Source of the DNA: Methanothrix sp.
GTDB lineage: Archaea; Halobacteriota; Methanosarcinia; Methanotrichales; Methanotrichaceae
Assembly: GCF_030055635.1 (NCBI RefSeq)
Contig: NZ_JASFYM010000003.1
Coordinates: 62,001-126,000 of the forward strand
Length of the DNA stretch: 64,000 nt
Direction: 5' to 3'
The notes under the pieces are model-generated. The model did not search any database. It was given only the letters and a program-made list of their open reading frames with translations, and had not been told where the DNA came from. Position numbers and translations under genes: made by a program. Below, piece by piece: positions 1-8,631 of this stretch (positions within the stretch are counted from its first letter, which is position 1; every line of letters starts with the position of its first letter).

Positions 1-2
1 GG

Positions 3-58
3 GTGACCTCCTCTCCGGCCTGAAGACCGGAGCCTGCGCCCTGCTGCTCTATATCCAT
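3..58 (+). repeat. Hairpin repeat family 1, copy 1
   Basis: A CTCCGG/CCGGAG stem (13-18 with 27-32) encloses an 8-base loop. It is preceded by GTGACCTCC and followed by GCCTGCGCCCTGCTGCT. The same layout recurs at 60142-60199 (+), 23421-23470 (-), 21031-21087 (-) and 48978-49030 (-). All copies lie between genes. The sequence directly shows the repeat. Its resemblance to the end hairpins of IS200/IS605-type elements is inference, and no transposase is present here. Confidence 0.75.
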
Positions 59-134
59 CAGTACAATAACTGGAGAGGAGATGTGGGGAGAAGGAAGGCA
101 CCAGGAGGGGCAGTGTTTCGAATTCTACCAGATC

Positions 135-1115
135 TCACCTGAAGAGATCTGTTTTGTGGAGGCCGGAGAAGCAGACCCTCTCGCATCTTCCGCACCCAAC
201 GCATCCCGGCATTCCAGCGCGCGAGAGCATGTACTCCAGCTTCTCCATGTACCATGAGAGGAGCCTTTCCTCAGGTCTGGCCTTAGGGTTTGCACCGGAT
301 GCCATTCTGTGGAATCCGGAGAGTATGCAGGAGTCAGCGCATCTGATTCTCTCACCGTCTGGCAGGCCGAGATCTGCGATCGTAAAGCAGTGGCACGTGG
401 GGCATACAAAGCTGCATCCGCCGCAGGAGATGCATTCCCTCGACATGGATCTCCAGTCGATCTCCCTGAGCTTGGATCGCATGCGCTCCTGAGAGAGCCA
501 GGGCCTGGCGCTCAGGATCCTCTCACGGCTTTCTCTCATCAGCGCCCTCTTTTCCGCATCATCGCCCCTCTCGAGAAGCTCCTCTGAGAGCCGCGCGAGC
601 ATGATGCCATCCGGAGACCCGGTCTCCAGGAGGTAGCGTTCTCCCAGATCAGTGAGAAGGAGATCGAAGCCCTCATGCGCCTCAGGTCCAGATCCCATCT
701 GGGCGCAGAAGCAGCTCTCGGACGGCTCAGTGCAGCTCAGAGCGACTATAGCAGTCGATCTTCTGCGTTTTGAGTACAGCTCGTCAGCAGGCTCGGAGAG
801 CATTATTCTGTCAAGCAGGGAGAGTGCACGGAGATCGCATGGTCTCACGCCGACGATCAGCCTCTCTTTGACCTGAGGAACCTGAAATGTGTAAAGGCCG
901 CTCTCCTGGAGGTATGTGAAGAGCGTCTCACGCGGCGGGAGAAACAGCCGTGTTGGCGGTAAGAGCGGATTCGGGGCGCCGAGCGCCAGATCCTCTCCCC
1001 TCCACGAGACCAGCTGCGGCTCCCCATTCACGAGAACAGGTGCGATGATCTCGAAGTATGCGCTGGCCCTTCTGAGCAGCTCAGGGAGGTCGTTCTTTTC
1101 GAGGAAGAACATCAT
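135..1115 (-). CDS. 4Fe-4S electron-transfer subunit, AsrA/HydB family
   Basis: Predicted cytoplasmic iron-sulfur subunit of 326 residues, last gene of the formate-dehydrogenase-like operon. Two classic 4Fe-4S motifs are visible near the C-terminus: Cys 228/231/234/238 and Cys 305/308/311/315. The central GVRPCDLRAL stretch is typical of the anaerobic sulfite reductase A / sulfhydrogenase beta (HydB) family. The open frame reaches 1187. The ATG at 1115 is preferred because GGAGGGAGGG lies just before it and it overlaps the upstream stop as ATGA, the mark of translational coupling. In HydBG-type enzymes this subunit passes electrons between a catalytic subunit and the flavin subunit, which is encoded two genes upstream. 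The partner role is inferred from family and context. Its physiological acceptor is unknown. Confidence 0.85.
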   Translation of the reverse strand: MMFFLEKNDLPELLRRASAYFEIIAPVLVNGEPQLVSWRGEDLALGAPNPLLPPTRLFLPPRETLFTYLQESGLYTFQVPQVKERLIVGVRPCDLRALSLLDRIMLSEPADELYSKRRRSTAIVALSCTEPSESCFCAQMGSGPEAHEGFDLLLTDLGERYLLETGSPDGIMLARLSEELLERGDDAEKRALMRESRERILSARPWLSQERMRSKLREIDWRSMSRECISCGGCSFVCPTCHCFTIADLGLPDGERIRCADSCILSGFHRMASGANPKARPEERLLSWYMEKLEYMLSRAGMPGCVGCGRCERVCFSGLHKTDLFR

Positions 1116-3130
1116 GCCCCCTCCCTCCTGATGCTGACGGATGTGATCTTGAGAGATGGAATCTTCGAGTGCGGATCGAGCTGCCATCCTGTGAGCATAT
1201 TCGCAGGCGACTCCCTGAAGTGGAAGGGCATGAAAAGGGTTCCACTGCTGACGCTATCGCTCAGTCTCGCCCTCGCCCTTATGGTTCCGCTCTCCGACTC
1301 CAGGATCACGCCGGTCCCGTTTCTTATTCCAAGAGACGCAGCATCTTTTGGATTTACATCAACAAAAGCCTCAGGCACCTCGCGCTCCAGTATGCACACC
1401 CTTCTGGTCATGCTCCCTGTGTGGAAGTGGTACTGGCTCCTGCCTATGATGAGCGTGAACCTACCATCCCCACACTCATGTTGATCAACATGCCTGAAGA
1501 GAGCGCGCCCGCGCGGAAAACCGTCCCTGTAAAGCACGGGCGTTCCAGGATGCTCCTGTGTCGGGCATGGCCAGTGGATGCCACCGCGCTCCAGCCGCTC
1601 GTGGGATATGCCGCCGTAGCTTGGAGTCAGTGCCGCTATCTCTCTCATAACAGCAGCGGAGGAATCATAACCTGCGGAGATACCGAAGATCTCGAGAAGC
1701 TTCGCTGCCACGACCCACTCGGGCAGCGCGTTCCCTGGAGGATCGATCGCCTTTCTGATGAGCTGTACCTTTCTCTCTGTTGATGTCACCGTCCCGTACT
1801 TCTCCGCAAACGATGCAATGGGGAGGACAACATCTGCCATCCTGGTCGTCTCTGTTGGGAATATGTCCGCAACCACCAGGAGATCGAGAGACTCCAGCGC
1901 ACTCCTGATCCTCGAGCTGTCCGGGTAGCTGAGAGCCGGGTTCTCTCCAGAGATGTACATCCCCCTGATCTCAGATCCAGCGGAGCTCATGATCTCGATC
2001 GCTGTCCTGCCCTGAGATGCCGGAAGCTCCACATTCCATGAATCCTCGAACTTCTCTCTGAATTCAGAGACCTTCTGGTAACCTGTGTAGTAATCGGGAA
2101 GCGCGCCCATATCGCACGCGCCCTGCACGTTCTGGTGGCCTCGAAGCGGATATATGCCGGAGCCGTCTCTGCCAAGATTTCCGGTCGCGAGCGCAAGGTT
2201 GACGATCGCCTGAACGTTGTCTGTGCCGTGCGCGTGCTGGGTTATGCCCATAGCGTACACGATCGCAGCATCGCCTGCAGATCCATACATCACAGCTGCA
2301 TCGTGTATGAGCTCTGCCGGCACACCGCATATCCGCTCCGCAGCCTCAGGCGTGTATTCTGCAACGCGATCATGCACTTCATCGAACCCATCCGTCCTGG
2401 AGCGTATGAACTCCTCGTCTATCATCCCCTCACGAATCACCACGTTCAGGATCGCGTTCAAAAGAGCAATATCTGTGCCAGGCCTCATCTGGAGGTGCAG
2501 ATCTGCGATCTCCGCTATCTGTGTCCTCCTCGGATCCATCACTATGATCTTGGCACCGTTTCTCCTGGCCTCCATGACATAAAAGGAGACCACAGGATGC
2601 TGCTCTGTGGTGTTCGATCCGATAATCATTATCAGATCAGAGTGGAGAAGGCTCTCGATCGGGTTCGTCATCGATCCGCTGCCGAGAGATGAGCCGAGCG
2701 CGAAGAGCGTGGGCGCGTGGCAGAGCCGCGCGACGTTGTCGATGTTGTTGGTCCCGAGTGCTGCGCGGCAGAGCTTCATGAGGAGATAGTTCTCCTCATT
2801 CGTCGCCTTCGCAGATGTGAGAACCGCGAGCGCATCCGGTCCTGAATCTCTCTTTATATCAGCGAACGATTTTGCTATGAATGAGAGGACCTCGCTCCAG
2901 GATGTTTGAACATAGCGATCCCCCCTTCGCATCAGCGGCTCCCTGAGCCTGTCCGGATGGTTCGCGAAGCCATGGAGGAGCCAGCCCTTTGCGCAGAGCC
3001 TCCCTCTGGCTGGTGGTTTCATGGAAGGGGTGACAGCGATTATTTTGCTGTCCTCCACATGCAGATAAAGGCCACAGCCGCAGCCGCAGTAGACGCAGGT
3101 AGTCTCGATCGCATCCAAAACCATCACCAT
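1112..3130 (-). CDS. fdhA: Formate-dehydrogenase-like molybdopterin oxidoreductase, short form
   Basis: A 672-residue catalytic subunit of the molybdopterin (bis-MGD) oxidoreductase family. The N-terminal 4Fe-4S ligands are Cys12, 15, 19 and 46. The metal-binding active-site residue is Cys137, in VARLCHAP; the codon is TGC, so this is a cysteine rather than a selenocysteine enzyme. Length and the GTNNIDN, SNTTEQHP and NVQGACDMG motifs fit formate dehydrogenase alpha subunits. It lacks the NuoG-like extension of the larger paralogue at 4039-6804. It sits 40 bp after the flavin subunit gene and overlaps the next gene by 4 bp. Substrate could be formate or a related small molecule; formate is the best guess from homology. 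Confidence 0.88.
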   Translation of the reverse strand: MVMVLDAIETTCVYCGCGCGLYLHVEDSKIIAVTPSMKPPARGRLCAKGWLLHGFANHPDRLREPLMRRGDRYVQTSWSEVLSFIAKSFADIKRDSGPDALAVLTSAKATNEENYLLMKLCRAALGTNNIDNVARLCHAPTLFALGSSLGSGSMTNPIESLLHSDLIMIIGSNTTEQHPVVSFYVMEARRNGAKIIVMDPRRTQIAEIADLHLQMRPGTDIALLNAILNVVIREGMIDEEFIRSRTDGFDEVHDRVAEYTPEAAERICGVPAELIHDAAVMYGSAGDAAIVYAMGITQHAHGTDNVQAIVNLALATGNLGRDGSGIYPLRGHQNVQGACDMGALPDYYTGYQKVSEFREKFEDSWNVELPASQGRTAIEIMSSAGSEIRGMYISGENPALSYPDSSRIRSALESLDLLVVADIFPTETTRMADVVLPIASFAEKYGTVTSTERKVQLIRKAIDPPGNALPEWVVAAKLLEIFGISAGYDSSAAVMREIAALTPSYGGISHERLERGGIHWPCPTQEHPGTPVLYRDGFPRGRALFRHVDQHECGDGRFTLIIGRSQYHFHTGSMTRRVCILEREVPEAFVDVNPKDAASLGIRNGTGVILESESGTIRARARLSDSVSSGTLFMPFHFRESPANMLTGWQLDPHSKIPSLKITSVSIRREGA

Positions 3131-3170
3131 GTACGCACGGACATCTCAGCTGGAGTGTGAAAGATTCCAC

Positions 3171-4055
3171 TCACCTGTAACACCGACCGTTTGTATTACC
3201 GTTCGTTTGAATTTGCACAAGCCTGTGCCAGTTCCGCCTCTCCCACAGCCGCTGGGATAGATCCTCCTCATCAACCATCTGCCTCATCCTGTTTGTGAGC
3301 ATCCTCCAATTAACAAGGTGCCCATCGAAGTCCGGCCCGTCCACGCATGCGAACCTGGTTTCTCCTCCCACCTCAACCCTGCATGCCCCGCACATCCCTG
3401 TTCCGTCGACCATGAGAGGCGTGAGGCTGACCACTGTCTTCACGCCAAAAGGCCTCGACGCATCTGAGACGACCATCATCATGAAGGGGCAGCCGTGAAC
3501 GAAGATCCTGTCCACACTCTTGCCCTCTGAAAGATACCTTGATATGAACTCGTTCGCCCAGCCGGGCTCGCTGCAGCTCCCATCGCCCAGAACAATATGC
3601 AGCTCGTCGCTCATACCCCTTAGAATCTCCTCCCAGAAGATGAAGCTCCTCCCGCGCCCCTCCACCACGGTCACAACATGGTTACCTCTTTCCTTCAGGG
3701 CTTTGATAAGGGGAATGGTCGGCCCTATCCCGAAGCATCCGCATGCGCATACCACCCTGCCGAAGTGAGAGATCTCAGTCGGCTCGCCCAGGGGGCCTGC
3801 CAGATTGAGCACGTGCTCATCCACCTTCAGGGATGCGAGCTTCATCGTGCTCGTGCCGAGAACATAAAATACAACATCAACTGTGCCATTTTCCGGATCC
3901 CACCCGGCCAGGCTGAGTGGCAGCCTCTCGCCCCTCTCATCCACCCTGATTATGAGAAACTGCCCCGGACGGGCAGCCTCGGCGATCCGCGGCGCCTCGA
4001 AGCGCATGTGGATTATGTTGGGCGCAAGAACCTCCTTCTCACATATTCTGTACAT
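3171..4055 (-). CDS. FAD/NAD(P)-binding 2Fe-2S subunit (SudB/NfnA/HydG-like)
   Basis: A 294-residue ferredoxin-NADP reductase-type subunit. A flavin-site LPLSLAG motif lies near residue 45, the nucleotide-binding segment CGCFGIGPTIPL near 104-115, and a C-terminal 2Fe-2S site has Cys222, 225 and 237. Asp217 precedes them with four residues between, which resembles the Asp(Cys)3 cluster reported for Pyrococcus sulfide dehydrogenase. Homologues are the beta subunit of sulfide dehydrogenase, NfnA and sulfhydrogenase gamma (HydG). It overlaps the end of the 921-residue gene by 17 bp. Together with the AsrA/HydB-like protein it probably links the formate-oxidising subunits to NAD(P) or ferredoxin. 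That role is inference. Confidence 0.87.
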   Translation of the reverse strand: MYRICEKEVLAPNIIHMRFEAPRIAEAARPGQFLIIRVDERGERLPLSLAGWDPENGTVDVVFYVLGTSTMKLASLKVDEHVLNLAGPLGEPTEISHFGRVVCACGCFGIGPTIPLIKALKERGNHVVTVVEGRGRSFIFWEEILRGMSDELHIVLGDGSCSEPGWANEFISRYLSEGKSVDRIFVHGCPFMMMVVSDASRPFGVKTVVSLTPLMVDGTGMCGACRVEVGGETRFACVDGPDFDGHLVNWRMLTNRMRQMVDEEDLSQRLWERRNWHRLVQIQTNGNTNGRCYR

Positions 4056-6804
4056 GCTGCGACCCCTGGATCTTTTTTATGCGAACCGCGCAGAACTTGA
4101 GCTCAGGTATCTTTGCCACAGGGTCTAGGAACCTGGATGTTAATACATTTGTTGGGGTCTCAGAGAAGTGGAACGTCATGAATACCGTCCCTCTTGGAGA
4201 CCTTTCTGTGAGCCTGGCCCTCGCCATGACAGATCCACGCCTGGATGTGATCTCCACAAGATCTCCATCTTTCAATCCCATCTTCGCTCCATCCTCCGGG
4301 TTCATCTCGACGACCTCCTCGCCGCGAAGGTACTCCAGATCGTGGACCCTTCTGGTCATAGTGCCTGTGTGGTAGTGATAGAGGATCCTCCCTGTGAGGA
4401 GGACCATCGGATACTCGCTGTCCGGGAGTTCCTCGGGAGGCCTGTATCTGAGGACTCTGAATCTGCCCCTGCCGTTTGCAAAGCCATCCCTGTGGAGATA
4501 CGGTGTACCGGGGTGATCTGGATCCGTACACGGCCACTGTATTCCTCTGCTCTCAAGCCTCTCATGGGATATGCCTCCGTATATCCTCGCTACCCTGGAG
4601 ATCTCGCGCATTATATCCGCTGTGGAGCTGAACGAGAATCCCTTTCTGTACCCCATTCTGAGCGCAAGCTCCTGGATAATCCACCAGTCAGGCCTCGCAT
4701 CCCCTGGCGGATCCAGGATCCTGCGAACCATCTGGACCCTTCGCTCTGTGGATGTGAACGTCCCGTCCTTCTCCAGTGAGCATGCAGCCGGAAGAACGAC
4801 ATCCGCGAGCTGTGCTGTCTCCGTCAGGAATATGTCCTGCACTACAAGAAAATCCAGACCCTTCAGCGCCTCGATGACGTGCCCTGCGTCCGGCTCGCTG
4901 AGCACCGGGTTCTCTCCCATGATGTACATCGCTTTTATTCTGCCGCTTCTCGCCGCATCGAACATCTCAACGAGTGTCAGACCAGGGCGCTCAGGTATCC
5001 TCATACCCCAGATGCCCTCGATCATGGCCCTGGCCTCGGCGCTCATCACATTCTGATATCCGGGCAGCATTTTTGGAAGCGCCCCCATATCGCATGCGCC
5101 CTGGACATTGTTCTGCCCCCGGAGCGGGTTTATCCCACCTCCGGGCACGCCTATGTTTCCTGTCATCATCGCCAGATTCGCGAGTGCGAGGACGTTATCC
5201 GTTCCGCAGACGTGCTGCGTGATGCCCATCGAATATACAATAGATGATGGTTTGCTGCTTGCGTATAGCAGCGCAGCCTCTCTGATGAGCGATTCATCGA
5301 CGCCTGTGATTCTTGATACTACATCCATCTGAAGCTCATCGAGTGATCTGGAGAAATCCTCAAAGCCCTCGGTGCGCTCCCTGATGAATCTCATGTCCGC
5401 AAGCCCGGCATCCTTTATCGATTTGCACATCCCCAGAATTAGAGGCAGATCCGTTCCCGGACGGTTGCGAAGCCAGATGTCTGCGATATCGCACAGCTCG
5501 ATCCGGCGCGGGTTGACCACGATGATCCTGGCACCCCTCCGCTTCGCCTCCTTTATCCTGAGGCCTATCACCGGATGCTGCTCTGTGGTGTTCGATCCTA
5601 TAACAAATATGCATCCAGCTCTCCTGATATCATCTATGGAGTTGGTCATCGCTCCGCTGCCTATCGCAGCTGATAGCCCTGAGATCGTCGAGGCGTGGCA
5701 GAGCCTTGCGCAATTGTCTATGTTGTTCGTGCCCATTACGACCCTTGCAAACTTCTGAGCCAAATACACCTCCTCGTTGGTGCACTTCGCTGATGCAACC
5801 ATCCCGAACTCATCGCCTCTGAAGGATCTGAGGCGCTCTGCGATCAGATCCAGCGCCTCATCCCAGGTGGCGCTCACGAGCACGCTGTTTTTCCTGATCA
5901 TCGGGGTTCTGAGACGGTCCGGGCTCTCTGCGAACTCCAGCCCGAACCTGCCCTTCACGCAGAGCTGACCCTCATTTGCTCCGTCCCTGTGTCCCCTGAC
6001 CCTCACGATGTGGTTGTTTCTCGCACCGACCTCCATCTGGCATCCGACACCACAGAACGGACAGGTCGTCACCGCGCTCCTCTCAGCACGCTCCCACTTC
6101 TCAATTCTCGCGTGGAGAGCGCCAGTCGGGCAGGCATCGACACATGCCCCGCAGAACTTGCAGTTGCTCTCGATCAGCGACTCAGGGCCGATCCGGCTGC
6201 CTCTGTGATAGTCCGCGATCATGCGCAGAACACCCTCGCCCCTGAGCTCGGAGCATATCCTGGCGCATCTGCCGCACATTATGCAGAGATTGTAATCCCG
6301 GTCGAAGAAGGGCTCCCTGAGCACTGGCAATCCCTTGTATGAGACAGGGTATCTGATTCTCTCAAGACCGAGATGCTCTGCAGCCCTCTGGATCTCGCAC
6401 TCCCCGTCCTTCGGGCAGTACTTGCATCCCACGGTGGCGGGAAACTTGCGCATGCACTCCTTGAGCTCAGAGCATTCACGTTTGCGCTCGCAGATCAGGC
6501 AGCTCACAGGGTGACTGGTGATCGCAAGCAGGAGCTCCAGCGTGTTCCTCCTCATCTCCCGTATCTTAGAGGTATCGGTGCGGACTACCATCCCGTTCTC
6601 CGCACACGTTGTGCAGGACGTCGGATATGTCTCCCATCCCGCGATCTCGACTATGCAGAGCTTGCAGATGCCTATCGGCTTCAGATCCGGGTGATCGCAG
6701 AGCGCCGGGATGTAGATTCCGGCCTTCCGTGCTGCATTCAGGATCGTTGTCCCTCTGGGGACCCTCACCTCAATACCGTCGATCGTAAGGCATATCTCGT
6801 CCAT
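4039..6804 (-). CDS. fdhA: Formate-dehydrogenase-like catalytic subunit with NuoG-type N-terminus
   Basis: First gene of the operon, 921 residues. Visible cofactor sites in order: 2Fe-2S (Cys36, 47, 50, 64), His-Cys 4Fe-4S (His98, Cys102, 105, 111), two ferredoxin-type 4Fe-4S sites (Cys174/177/180/184 and Cys215/218/221/225), the molybdopterin-domain 4Fe-4S (Cys248, 251, 255, 282) and active-site Cys369 in CARLCHAS. This is the layout of NAD-linked or bifurcating formate dehydrogenases and NuoG-fused FdhF proteins. The GTNNIDN, SNTTEQHP and NNVQGACDMG motifs are shared with the shorter paralogue downstream. The active-site codon is TGC. The start follows a 305 bp gene-free stretch that must hold the operon promoter. 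Confidence 0.9.
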   Translation of the reverse strand: MDEICLTIDGIEVRVPRGTTILNAARKAGIYIPALCDHPDLKPIGICKLCIVEIAGWETYPTSCTTCAENGMVVRTDTSKIREMRRNTLELLLAITSHPVSCLICERKRECSELKECMRKFPATVGCKYCPKDGECEIQRAAEHLGLERIRYPVSYKGLPVLREPFFDRDYNLCIMCGRCARICSELRGEGVLRMIADYHRGSRIGPESLIESNCKFCGACVDACPTGALHARIEKWERAERSAVTTCPFCGVGCQMEVGARNNHIVRVRGHRDGANEGQLCVKGRFGLEFAESPDRLRTPMIRKNSVLVSATWDEALDLIAERLRSFRGDEFGMVASAKCTNEEVYLAQKFARVVMGTNNIDNCARLCHASTISGLSAAIGSGAMTNSIDDIRRAGCIFVIGSNTTEQHPVIGLRIKEAKRRGARIIVVNPRRIELCDIADIWLRNRPGTDLPLILGMCKSIKDAGLADMRFIRERTEGFEDFSRSLDELQMDVVSRITGVDESLIREAALLYASSKPSSIVYSMGITQHVCGTDNVLALANLAMMTGNIGVPGGGINPLRGQNNVQGACDMGALPKMLPGYQNVMSAEARAMIEGIWGMRIPERPGLTLVEMFDAARSGRIKAMYIMGENPVLSEPDAGHVIEALKGLDFLVVQDIFLTETAQLADVVLPAACSLEKDGTFTSTERRVQMVRRILDPPGDARPDWWIIQELALRMGYRKGFSFSSTADIMREISRVARIYGGISHERLESRGIQWPCTDPDHPGTPYLHRDGFANGRGRFRVLRYRPPEELPDSEYPMVLLTGRILYHYHTGTMTRRVHDLEYLRGEEVVEMNPEDGAKMGLKDGDLVEITSRRGSVMARARLTERSPRGTVFMTFHFSETPTNVLTSRFLDPVAKIPELKFCAVRIKKIQGSQHVQNM

Positions 6805-7109
6805 GTCAATACCGCTCGCGAGATCAATCGCCGCGGGTTTGGGCTGATTGTATTAGAATATTGCCGGTGAGCTGCTACGAAGAGACGGCCCTCTACTTCA
6901 CCAAAACCGTGCTCTACGCTGAAACTCTCATGCGCCTGGAAACTTCAGGTCATGCAGGCGTGCCGCATGTGCAATCGGTTAAGCCCACCAATCATCAGTG
7001 AATCGAGTCTGCTTACATGGAGTGCATCACACGAGCTGATAACAAACAGAGGCGCTGCACATATCGCATTGCTGCTGCAGCCTTGTGTCCTCATCAACTG
7101 CGGCGCGGA
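6805..7109. other. Gene-free stretch upstream of the formate-dehydrogenase-like operon
   Basis: This gap lies between the operon start and the end of trmY. The only AT-rich patch is near 6848-6862 (ATTGTATTAGAATATTG), which could supply a TATA element for the minus-strand operon, but it is not a good match. No structured RNA, repeat copy or convincing small gene was seen in the rest. Confidence 0.4.
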
Positions 7110-7700
7110 TCATCTGCTTCGAGCGGCGTTATCGCACATCCAGTTTACTATAACTATGCAGTGGTCTGCGTGCAGGCTAAGCGGGCCTATGCTTACAGTC
7201 TCAACTCCCATTGATTCCAGGAGGCGCTCCTCATCCTCTGTCATGCCTGTGTGGTCCCCGAGTATGAATGCGCCATCTGAAACTGATTCGCTGAGAGGAG
7301 CACCATCCTCTTTTAGGTAGTACAGCCTCTGACCCTCTTCCATCAGGGACTCGAGCAGTGATCTGAGATCCCCCTTCCTGATGAAAATGCCGGGCGTGGA
7401 CTCCCTCCACGAGGGACCAACATCGATGGAGAGTGCCCGCTTTATCAGGGCAGCCGTGCTCCTCTCGTCCGGGTTCAGGTGGCGAAGCCTGTCCCCATCA
7501 AAGCGGAGTATCTTTGGCTCAGGTCCGCCCATGAGGAGGAGGTGGCACCGGACATCTCTTCTTATTCCGTGAGACAGCATGAATGCCGAGTTGATGCATC
7601 TGCAAAGCACATCGATTCTCCCTGAGGTTCCGGGGAGATCCTCCAGGGAGAAGTCCGGCGTGGTCTTCGCGATGTGACCCACAATCACAAAGTCGCGCAT
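7110..7700 (-). CDS. trmY: tRNA (pseudouridine54-N1)-methyltransferase
   Basis: A 196-residue SPOUT-fold methyltransferase of the TrmY (former DUF358) family. It makes N1-methylpseudouridine at position 54 in the T loop of archaeal tRNAs, using SAM. Family features are the N-terminal RDFVIVGH strand, the [14 protein letters not shown] segment and the C-terminal SAM-binding loop with [11 protein letters not shown]. Length is normal for the family. The gene stands alone, with long gaps on both sides, so no functional partner can be read from context. Confidence 0.9.
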   Translation of the reverse strand: MRDFVIVGHIAKTTPDFSLEDLPGTSGRIDVLCRCINSAFMLSHGIRRDVRCHLLLMGGPEPKILRFDGDRLRHLNPDERSTAALIKRALSIDVGPSWRESTPGIFIRKGDLRSLLESLMEEGQRLYYLKEDGAPLSESVSDGAFILGDHTGMTEDEERLLESMGVETVSIGPLSLHADHCIVIVNWMCDNAARSR

Positions 7701-7855
7701 GATTGTACCCTCGCATCCATGGTATTCAAACTATGCAGGAGCTCCGCAGGGTTCAGCATGTGCAACTCATCAGGTTCTCTCATATCGAAGGCCCTTCAGA
7801 AACACCGGATGCTCACAGTGTGTGTATGCATCAGAACAATAGTGATCATCGCAAG

Positions 7856-7864
7856 CAATAAATC
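7856..7864 (+). promoter_or_regulatory. TATA box for the nuclease lipoprotein gene
   Basis: CAATAAATC lies about 28 bp before the ATG at 7888, the distance expected between an archaeal TATA box and a transcription start at or just before the start codon. No Shine-Dalgarno is visible, so a leaderless mRNA is likely. Confidence 0.5.
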
Positions 7865-7887
7865 GATCTCATGAGAGAATCGCAGAT

Positions 7888-8487
7888 ATGAGGCAGCTCC
7901 AGCCCGCTGCAGTTCTTGTGGTCGTAATTCTGATGGGCTGTGTCACATCCGCGCCGGATGAGTTCCGAGGGACAGTCATCAAGGTGGTTGACGGCGATAC
8001 TTTCGATGTTGATGGCCTTGGCAGGGTGCGGCTTGCAGACGTCGACTGCCCTGAGATGGATACAGAGGCTGGAAGAGCTGCCGCGAACTACACGATCTCC
8101 TGGCTCTTCGGGCGCACCGTCTGGCTGGACATAGACGACCTGAGAGGGAGAGATGATTACGGGAGATGGATCTGCGTTGTTTATCTCGATGATAATGGCT
8201 CGCCGAATCAGGAGATGAACTTCAACCGGATGATCGTTGACAGCGGCCACGCTGTTGTTAGGGACTTCAAGGACAACGAGTTCAACCCAGCCGAGTGGTG
8301 GAACCTCAGCTCTATCCAGCCGGTCGGTGGATGCGCGTACGTCGGCTCGGTGAAATCCAGCAAGTACCATTACCCTGACTGCGAGTGGGCGCGGAAGATC
8401 TCCCCGAGTAACCTCATATGCTTCTCCAGCCCATCCGAGGCGCGCTCGAAGGGATACACACCCTGCCGCGTCTGCAAACCTCCTTGA
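7888..8487 (+). CDS. Staphylococcal-nuclease-like exported lipoprotein with C-terminal metal-binding module
   Basis: A 199-residue protein. The hydrophobic N-terminus ends in the lipobox-like LMGC (Cys18), which suggests a membrane-anchored extracellular protein. Residues 27-130 are a thermonuclease (SNase) domain: VVDGDTFDV, a VRLADVDCPE strand with the metal/active-site Asp and Arg, and a DDYGRW arginine motif. The last 50 residues contain a Cys/His cluster (YHYPDCEWA and YTPCRVCKP) like the Ada-type zinc module often fused to secreted SNase proteins. It probably degrades external DNA or RNA. Substrate preference cannot be told from sequence. Confidence 0.85.
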   Translation: MRQLQPAAVLVVVILMGCVTSAPDEFRGTVIKVVDGDTFDVDGLGRVRLADVDCPEMDTEAGRAAANYTISWLFGRTVWLDIDDLRGRDDYGRWICVVYLDDNGSPNQEMNFNRMIVDSGHAVVRDFKDNEFNPAEWWNLSSIQPVGGCAYVGSVKSSKYHYPDCEWARKISPSNLICFSSPSEARSKGYTPCRVCKPP

Positions 8488-8549
8488 TACCGGAGCGTGG
8501 GCATCGCGCAGGGTTTTAGCTTCACAACGTATGCGGCACGATTTTAGTT

Positions 8550-8578
8550 TTAATAATAACATTTATTGTTATTATTAA
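8550..8578. promoter_or_regulatory. Perfect AT-only inverted repeat upstream of the PUA gene
   Basis: TTAATAATAACA (8550-8561) and TGTTATTATTAA (8567-8578) are exact inverted copies around a 5-base loop. The site is 54 bp before the PUA gene and 63 bp after the nuclease stop. It could be an operator, part of the PUA promoter, or the 3' hairpin of the nuclease transcript. The AT purity stands out in this GC-rich genome. Confidence 0.7.
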
Positions 8579-8631
8579 CCAAAAGATTCATATCAAAGCA
8601 TCTGCAACAGTTACAGAGGGGGTGAGAAGAC

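Noticed and set aside
1112-6804. Possible selenocysteine at the FdhA active sites
   Set aside because: The active-site codons are TGC (Cys369 and Cys137), and no in-frame TGA is present.
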